Shown here piece by piece: positions 6,347-10,226 of a DNA stretch of 10,226 nucleotides; position 1 is the stretch's first letter, and every line of letters starts with the position of its first letter. The stretch is taken from assembly GCA_943914405.1 (NCBI GenBank), contig CALUBX010000177.1, positions 1 to 10,226 of the forward strand. Reading direction: 5' to 3'. The stretch is from an uncultured Hyphomicrobiales bacterium. Its GTDB lineage: Bacteria; Pseudomonadota; Alphaproteobacteria; Rhizobiales; Rhizobiaceae. The notes beneath the pieces were generated by a model, which made no database searches, had not been told where the DNA came from, and saw only the letters and a program-made list of their open reading frames with translations. Both the position numbers and the translations under genes were made by a program.

Positions 6347-6930
6347 CAGCCGCTGTGGCATTACCCTCTCAGTCGTGGGGCAAGCGCTGGCTCCTTGTCG
6401 CGCTGGCGATCCTTCTGGCGCAGATCGTCATTCTCTACGCCATGGGCCGGGTGCCGATCTGCGAATGCGGATACGTCAAGCTCTTCGAGCCCGAGGTGAA
6501 TTCGCCGGGCAATTCACAGCATCTGGCGGACTGGTATACGCCCTCGCACATCATTCACGGCTTCCTGTTCTACGGGCTCGGTTGGTTGATATTGCGCCGC
6601 GCGCCGCTCTCGGCACGGCTGTCGCTCGCGGTGCTGATCGAGGCGGCCTGGGAGCTTGCCGAAAACTCGCCCATGGTGATCGACCGTTACCGCACCGCCA
6701 CCATGGCGCTCGGTTATTCCGGCGACAGCATCATCAATTCCGGCATGGACACCGTGTTCATGGCGCTCGGGTTTCTGGCCGCATCGCGGCTGCCGGTATG
6801 GGCGACGGTCGTGATCGCCATCGCTTTCGAGCTCTTCACCGGCTGGCTGATCCGCGACAACCTGACCCTCAACGTGCTGATGCTGCTGTGGCCGGTCGAG
6901 GCTATCAAGACCTGGCAGGGTGGAGCTTAA
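6343..6930 (+). CDS. DUF2585 (UPF0314-like) inner-membrane protein of unknown function
   Basis: Uncharacterised membrane protein, 195 residues, that I recognise as the alphaproteobacterial DUF2585/UPF0314 family. The start is GTG at 6343, overlapping the yciB stop as GTGA, so the two are probably co-translated. Hydrophobic helices lie at roughly 15-34, 69-84, 92-105, 134-148 and 150-166. Several charged or polar residues sit in or next to helices: a Cys40-Glu-Cys42 pair, D63-W-Y-T-P-S-H69-I-I-H72-G, E100, W103-E104, E107-N108-S109-P110, R115-Y-R117, G127-D128-S129, N132-S133 and D136. This looks more like a metal or lipid active site than like a transporter, but that is inference. No T-run terminator follows; a dyad at 6950-6977 comes next. 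Confidence 0.82.
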   Translation: MTAAVALPSQSWGKRWLLVALAILLAQIVILYAMGRVPICECGYVKLFEPEVNSPGNSQHLADWYTPSHIIHGFLFYGLGWLILRRAPLSARLSLAVLIEAAWELAENSPMVIDRYRTATMALGYSGDSIINSGMDTVFMALGFLAASRLPVWATVVIAIAFELFTGWLIRDNLTLNVLMLLWPVEAIKTWQGGA

Positions 6931-6949
6931 GCAATCCCGAAGCCCCGCA

Positions 6950-6977
6950 AGAATGTTCACCGGTTTGTTAACATTCT
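6950..6977. promoter_or_regulatory. Perfect 8+8 dyad before the GGDEF gene
   Basis: AGAATGTT (6950-6957) and AACATTCT (6970-6977) are exact reverse complements around a 12-base spacer, 19 bases after the DUF2585 stop and 38 before the GGDEF start. It contains GTTAAC. The AT-rich arms stand out from the GC-rich surroundings and fit a two-fold operator, though they could also form a weak hairpin. No T-run follows, so an intrinsic terminator is unlikely. Confidence 0.45.
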
Positions 6978-7015
6978 CTGGCTAGATCTTCCTCCATGCG
7001 CCGGCAAGGTTTATA

Positions 7016-8221
7016 TTGCCATGCGCTCCAGGGCTTGCGGATTTGAGCGATAATTTCTCCTACCTTCTGCCGTTCGTCTTCCTGATGTTCGGCCTAATCT
7101 TTCTGGCTGCCAACCGCTGGTCTCCCGGCGCTGCGCGCTATTGGGGCCTTGGCTATATTCTCTCCGCCTTCGGGTTCATTTTTCCCGTTCTTGCCCAGGC
7201 GGCGCCGCTGAAGGTTCAGGCCTCTATTTCGCAACTCCTCTTCTTTGCGGCCTTCTTCTTCTACGCGCATGCTCTCCTAGTTCGCTTTCGGCGGCCGAGA
7301 TGGCTGATTGCCAGGCTGGGTCTGGCCATCGGCGGCCTCGGATGGGTGATCTGGCTGATCACGGTGCGGGAAGATCTTCGTTCCGAGTTGGCTTTCGGTG
7401 ACGCATGGCTGGCGATTATGCTGGCCGTTTCGGTTGTAGCGGTCTGGAGACATGCCGTCTCGCCGATCGACAAGATGCTGGTCGGAGTCGCGTCGCTGAC
7501 CGTATTGGAAACGGCACTGCGCGTGACGGCTCTTCTGGCCTTCACCTCCGCCGGCGACTATGCCTCACTCGACCAATTCCTGTCGTCGCAATACGCCTTC
7601 TTCATGCAGGTCGGAGCCAGCATCGTCGGCTTCATCATGGCGCTCACAGTGCTCGGTTCGGTGATGACGGATGTGATCGCGGGATATCGCTGGAGCGCGG
7701 AGCATGATCCGCTAACGGAACTGCTCAACAGACGAGGCTTCGAAGAAACGGTCCCGAAGCCAAAGAGCGGTGCCTTTCCCGCGGGCGCCATGATCGTGGC
7801 CGATATCGACCATTTCAAGCAGGTGAACGACCGGCACGGCCATGCAGCCGGAGATCATGTCATTATCCGACTTGCCCAGGCCCTGAAGAGCACCCTGCAT
7901 GGTTCTCCGATCATTGCCCGCTTCGGCGGCGAAGAGTTTGTGGCCTTTCTGCCGGACGTGACCGGAGCGCAAGCTGCACAGATGGCCGAAGAGGCAAGGC
8001 GCGCCTTCGCCTGCACGGACTGGAGCGAACACGGCATCGACGGAATGGTGACCGCCAGCTTCGGGGTGTCCACGACGGCCCGCGGCGACCATTCTGCCCA
8101 TGATGCGATCGGTCGGGCGGATGCCTGCCTGTATCTCGCAAAGAATTCCGGCCGCGACCGGGTGGTTGCCGAAGGTCAGCGACCGCTCGAAAGCCCGCCG
8201 CCGCTCAGGATCGTATCGTGA
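7016..8221 (+). CDS. Membrane-anchored GGDEF diguanylate cyclase
   Basis: Predicted to make the second messenger cyclic di-GMP from two GTP at the inner membrane. 401 residues. The N-terminal half (about 9-218) is hydrophobic, with some seven helices and short loops, and would act as a membrane sensor; I cannot assign it to a named MASE-type domain. The GGDEF domain spans about 228-385: HDPLTELLNRRGF (230-242), the metal-binding DIDHFKQVND (263-272), and the active-site GGEEF at 304-308. The product-inhibition I-site RxxD, expected nine residues before GGEEF, reads HGSP (295-298) and so is missing. No EAL or HD-GYP domain follows. The start is probably TTG at 7016, six bases after AAGG; a second TTG at 7043 is possible and would begin MSDNFSYLL. 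It converges on ccmG with a 12-base gap. Confidence 0.88.
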   Translation: MPCAPGLADLSDNFSYLLPFVFLMFGLIFLAANRWSPGAARYWGLGYILSAFGFIFPVLAQAAPLKVQASISQLLFFAAFFFYAHALLVRFRRPRWLIARLGLAIGGLGWVIWLITVREDLRSELAFGDAWLAIMLAVSVVAVWRHAVSPIDKMLVGVASLTVLETALRVTALLAFTSAGDYASLDQFLSSQYAFFMQVGASIVGFIMALTVLGSVMTDVIAGYRWSAEHDPLTELLNRRGFEETVPKPKSGAFPAGAMIVADIDHFKQVNDRHGHAAGDHVIIRLAQALKSTLHGSPIIARFGGEEFVAFLPDVTGAQAAQMAEEARRAFACTDWSEHGIDGMVTASFGVSTTARGDHSAHDAIGRADACLYLAKNSGRDRVVAEGQRPLESPPPLRIVS

Positions 8222-8233
8222 GCGGCGCCGGCG

Positions 8234-8857
8234 TCAGCTCTTGGCGCCTGCGGATGCCTTGTCGATCGCCGGCATCAGTTCTGCATTGATGCTTCGTTCG
8301 TCGAAGGGGCCGACGCGTTTGTAGAGAATGGTCCCGTCCGAGCCGACCAGGTAGCTTTCCGGAATGCCGTAGACGCCCCAGTCGATCGCCGCCTTGCCGT
8401 TCGGATCCACTCCGATCGCCGCATAGGGATTACCGAGTTCGCCGAGGAAGCGCAGAGCGTTTTCGTTCTTGTCCTTGTAGTTGATCCCCACCACGGTCAG
8501 TCTCGTGTCCTTGGCCAGTTCCTTCAGCAAGGGATGTTCCTGGCGGCAAGGGACGCACCAGGAGGCAAAGACATTGACCAGGGTCAGCTTGCCCGCCACG
8601 GCCTGATCGGTCAGCGCCGGCGTGTTGGATCCCTCCAAAGGCTGCATGGCAAGGACGGGAGCCTTCTTGCCGATGAGGGCGGAGGGAATGGCCGAAACGT
8701 CGCGGCCGTTGACGTCCTGGTCGTAGAGCATCTTGCCGGCAATGCCTGCAAAACCGAGGAAGACGGCCAGGGGAATGAAGGCGAGCACGTAGCGGGAGGC
8801 GCCGCGGCGCGGGCCAGTCTGGTTGTCGCCCCTGTGGTTTTCGCTTTCCACGCTCAC
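8234..8857 (-). CDS. ccmG: Cytochrome c maturation thiol:disulfide oxidoreductase CcmG (DsbE, CycY)
   Basis: Periplasm-facing, membrane-tethered thioredoxin that keeps apocytochrome c heme-binding cysteines reduced for heme ligation. 207 residues. A short basic cytoplasmic N-terminus is followed by one membrane anchor at about 23-45. The thioredoxin fold has the active site W100-C-V-P-C104 (FASWCVPCRQEHPLL) and the cis-proline region GVYGIPES with Pro166. The start is GTG 8857, overlapping the ccmD stop as GTGA, with GGGAG eight bases upstream. GTG 8851, two codons in, sits seven bases after GGAGG and is equally plausible. The frame stays open upstream across ccmD and into the 3' end of ccmC, but those residues are not CcmG-like. 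It is the last visible gene of the minus-strand ccm cluster. Confidence 0.94.
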   Translation of the reverse strand: MSVESENHRGDNQTGPRRGASRYVLAFIPLAVFLGFAGIAGKMLYDQDVNGRDVSAIPSALIGKKAPVLAMQPLEGSNTPALTDQAVAGKLTLVNVFASWCVPCRQEHPLLKELAKDTRLTVVGINYKDKNENALRFLGELGNPYAAIGVDPNGKAAIDWGVYGIPESYLVGSDGTILYKRVGPFDERSINAELMPAIDKASAGAKS

Positions 8858-9048
8858 GCCTCCGTCTCCCGGCCGGATGGTTCCATGGCGGGCCTGGCCG
8901 CTGCAGAGCGGCGGCGAATGCCGGAGGCTTCGAGTTCGGCCAGTTCCTGGCGGCGGGCCCTGCCGTCTAGCCAGACCCAGGCGATCAGACAGAGCGTCAT
9001 GAGGCCCGCGACACCATAGGAGGTGAAGACGTAAAAGGCGTATTTCAT
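8854..9048 (-). CDS. ccmD: Heme exporter protein CcmD (CycX)
   Basis: Small single-pass inner-membrane protein that, in the System I pathway, helps release holo-CcmE from the CcmABCD complex. 64 residues, typical of the family. Layout: a short periplasmic N-terminus with a Tyr-Val-Phe-Thr-Ser-Tyr stretch, one membrane helix (about 12-27), then a basic and acidic cytoplasmic tail starting D-G-R-A-R-R-Q-E-L-A-E-L-E, which is characteristic of CcmD. The start ATG overlaps the ccmC stop (ATGA), with GAGGA upstream; the stop overlaps the ccmG start (GTGA). It is short and easily missed, but its place between ccmC and ccmG makes the call firm. Confidence 0.9.
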   Translation of the reverse strand: MKYAFYVFTSYGVAGLMTLCLIAWVWLDGRARRQELAELEASGIRRRSAAARPAMEPSGRETEA

Positions 9049-9812
9049 CGGGCATCCTCACGGCTCGCCATCCGGGCGGCCAGGCGGCGCTGGGCGGCGA
9101 CCCTCCGGCGTAGGATCTCATTGCGCATGGCCGCCAGATGCAGCGTGAAAAACAGCAGCGTGAAGGCAAGCGCCATGACCAGCAGCGGGCGCAGGAATTC
9201 GGGATCGATGGTGGGGCCGTCCAGGCGCAGCACGCTCGCTTTCTGGTGCAGCGTGTTCCACCATTCCACCGAGAACTTGATGATTGGAATGTTGACGAAG
9301 CCGACGAGGATGAGGACGGCCGTCACCCTGGCGGCGCGCGACGGGTCGTCGATCGCGCGGTTGAGGGCGATCAGGCCGAGATACATCAGGAACAGGATGA
9401 AGACGGAGGTGAGGCGCGCATCGCCCCAGGTCCACCAGGTGCCCCACATGGGCTTGCCCCAGAGGGATCCGGTGATAAGGGCGAGCAACGTGAAGGCGGC
9501 GCCGAGCGGCGCGGCGGCCTTGTGGCTGACATCCGCCAGCGGATGGCGCCAGACCAGTGTGCCGACGGCCGACAGCGCCATGATCGTGTAGCACATCATA
9601 GCAAGCCAGGCAGCCGGCACATGCACATACATGATGCGCACCGTATCGCCCTGTTGGTAATCGCCTTCCGTGGTGAAGCTGAGGTAGAGCCCGACGGCAA
9701 AGAGGATGGCCGTGATGGCTGCCATCCAAGGCAGCACGCGCGCAACCAGCGCCATGAACCGGGTCGGGTTGGCGAGGTCGCCCAGTTTCCTGATTGCCAG
9801 ACTGTTTGTCAT
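9045..9812 (-). CDS. ccmC: Cytochrome c maturation protein CcmC (CycZ), heme-handling membrane protein
   Basis: Inner-membrane protein that presents heme to the chaperone CcmE in cytochrome c maturation System I. 255 residues with about six membrane helices. The two conserved periplasmic histidines that ligate heme are His64 (MYVHVPAAW) and His189 (WWNTLHQKAS). The tryptophan-rich WWD signature lies at 118-136: WGKPMWGTWWTWGDARLTS. It contains an extra Gly130 compared with the common W-x-W-D-A-R-L-T-S form. The start ATG 9812 has AAGG five bases upstream (AGAAGGCATGC). An overlapping ATG four bases earlier is in another frame. It is separated from ccmB by 43 bases and overlaps ccmD by ATGA. 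Confidence 0.95.
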   Translation of the reverse strand: MTNSLAIRKLGDLANPTRFMALVARVLPWMAAITAILFAVGLYLSFTTEGDYQQGDTVRIMYVHVPAAWLAMMCYTIMALSAVGTLVWRHPLADVSHKAAAPLGAAFTLLALITGSLWGKPMWGTWWTWGDARLTSVFILFLMYLGLIALNRAIDDPSRAARVTAVLILVGFVNIPIIKFSVEWWNTLHQKASVLRLDGPTIDPEFLRPLLVMALAFTLLFFTLHLAAMRNEILRRRVAAQRRLAARMASREDAR

Positions 9813-9855
9813 GCATGCCTTCTAAACAAGTGCGGCCAAACCGGGTTGACCTTAG

Positions 9856-10226
9856 TCAATCGCCCGCGTTTCTTAAAGCCAATGCTGCCCCGAAGGGACC
9901 GAGCACGGCAAAAAACATCGTGATGGAAACCAGGATGAGGAATGGCGGCAGAAAGGGCGCCGGTTCCTCCACCGCCGCGTAGGCCGCACTGACGCCGAAG
10001 ATCAGCACGGGTATGGCGAGCGGCAGGACGAGGATGGAGACGAGTAGCCCGCCGCGCGGGAGGGCGACTGCCACGGCTGCGCCGACTGCGCCGATGAAAG
10101 TTAAGGCCGGCGTGCCGACGAGAAGGGTCGCCATGGTGGCCGCGGTGGCGGTTTCGTCCATATTCATGAAAAGGCCAAGCAGTGGCGAGGCAATCACCAG
10201 CGGTAGGCCGTGGCCCAGCCAGTGGC
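9856..10226 (-). CDS. ccmB: Heme exporter protein CcmB (CycW), C-terminal part, cut by window edge
   Basis: Membrane subunit of the CcmAB ABC transporter that works with CcmC and CcmD to release holo-CcmE. Only the last ~122 residues are inside the window; the start lies beyond base 10226. The visible segment begins H-W-L-G-H-G-L-P-L-V-I-A-S-P-L-L-G-L and goes on to hydrophobic helices including TLLVGTPALTFIGAVGAAVA and the C-terminal ISITMFFAVLGPFGAALALRN-like end. W-L-x-H-G-L-P-L-V-x-A-x-P-L-L is a typical CcmB run. The order B-C-D-G on the minus strand agrees with the family operon, so ccmA would be expected just beyond the right edge. Confidence 0.9.
   Translation of the reverse strand, partial: HWLGHGLPLVIASPLLGLFMNMDETATAATMATLLVGTPALTFIGAVGAAVAVALPRGGLLVSILVLPLAIPVLIFGVSAAYAAVEEPAPFLPPFLILVSITMFFAVLGPFGAALALRNAGD

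Noticed and set aside
8222..8233. Bidirectional terminator between the GGDEF gene and ccmG
   Set aside because: The 12-base gap is GC-rich (GCGGCGCCGGCG) but has no stem with T-runs on either side.
8858..9169. Longer CcmG reading frame starting inside ccmC
   Set aside because: Those residues overlap ccmD and the ccmC 3' end and are not CcmG-like; the true start is the GTG that overlaps the ccmD stop.
1..10226. CRISPR array, tRNA/rRNA gene, complete insertion sequence, prophage or defence system
   Set aside because: No regular direct repeats, cloverleaf genes, transposase or integrase motifs, or toxin/nuclease families were seen on either strand.

Overview
This window looks like chromosomal DNA of a member of the Rhizobiaceae (Rhizobium/Agrobacterium/Neorhizobium group, Alphaproteobacteria). 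The pointers are high GC, GC-rich third codon positions, the block dapF-mtaB-ftsY-yciB-DUF2585 facing a ccmBCDG (cycWZXY-type) cluster, and intergenic palindromic repeats of the rhizobial mosaic kind. The organism is inferred from these, not from a database match.

Layout. (1) 1-469, minus: 5' part of an MFS transporter of the anion:cation symporter type, cut by the window edge. (2) 617-1213, plus: a biliverdin-forming heme oxygenase, divergent from the transporter across a 147-base gap. (3) 1214-2070: about 850 bases with no convincing gene. It holds a mosaic palindromic repeat (1272-1418), small hairpins, and then four consecutive inverted repeats (1738-1999) directly upstream of dapF. (4) 2071-6930, plus: a tightly packed likely operon of dapF, mtaB, ftsY, yciB/ispZ and a DUF2585 membrane protein, with GTGA overlaps at two junctions. 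(5) 7016-8221, plus: a membrane-bound GGDEF diguanylate cyclase, preceded by a perfect 8+8 dyad. (6) 8234-10226, minus: ccmG, ccmD, ccmC and the 3' part of ccmB, convergent with the GGDEF gene and read in the order B-C-D-G.

How the genes work together. The central operon is housekeeping: meso-diaminopimelate supply for lysine and peptidoglycan (DapF), tRNA A37 methylthiolation (MtaB), membrane targeting of ribosomes through the SRP receptor (FtsY), and an inner-membrane protein linked to septation (YciB). The minus-strand cluster is cytochrome c maturation System I: heme export and handling by CcmB, CcmC and CcmD, and apocytochrome thiol reduction by CcmG. Heme therefore appears at both ends of the window, degraded at one and attached to cytochromes at the other, but nothing in the sequence shows that the two are coupled.

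I found no CRISPR array, tRNA, rRNA, intact insertion sequence, phage gene or defence system, and no clearly novel multi-gene system. The parts most worth a second look are the palindrome-rich dapF leader, the uncharacterised DUF2585 protein with its row of polar membrane residues, the dyad before the GGDEF gene, and small departures from family motifs in CcmC and the GGDEF protein.
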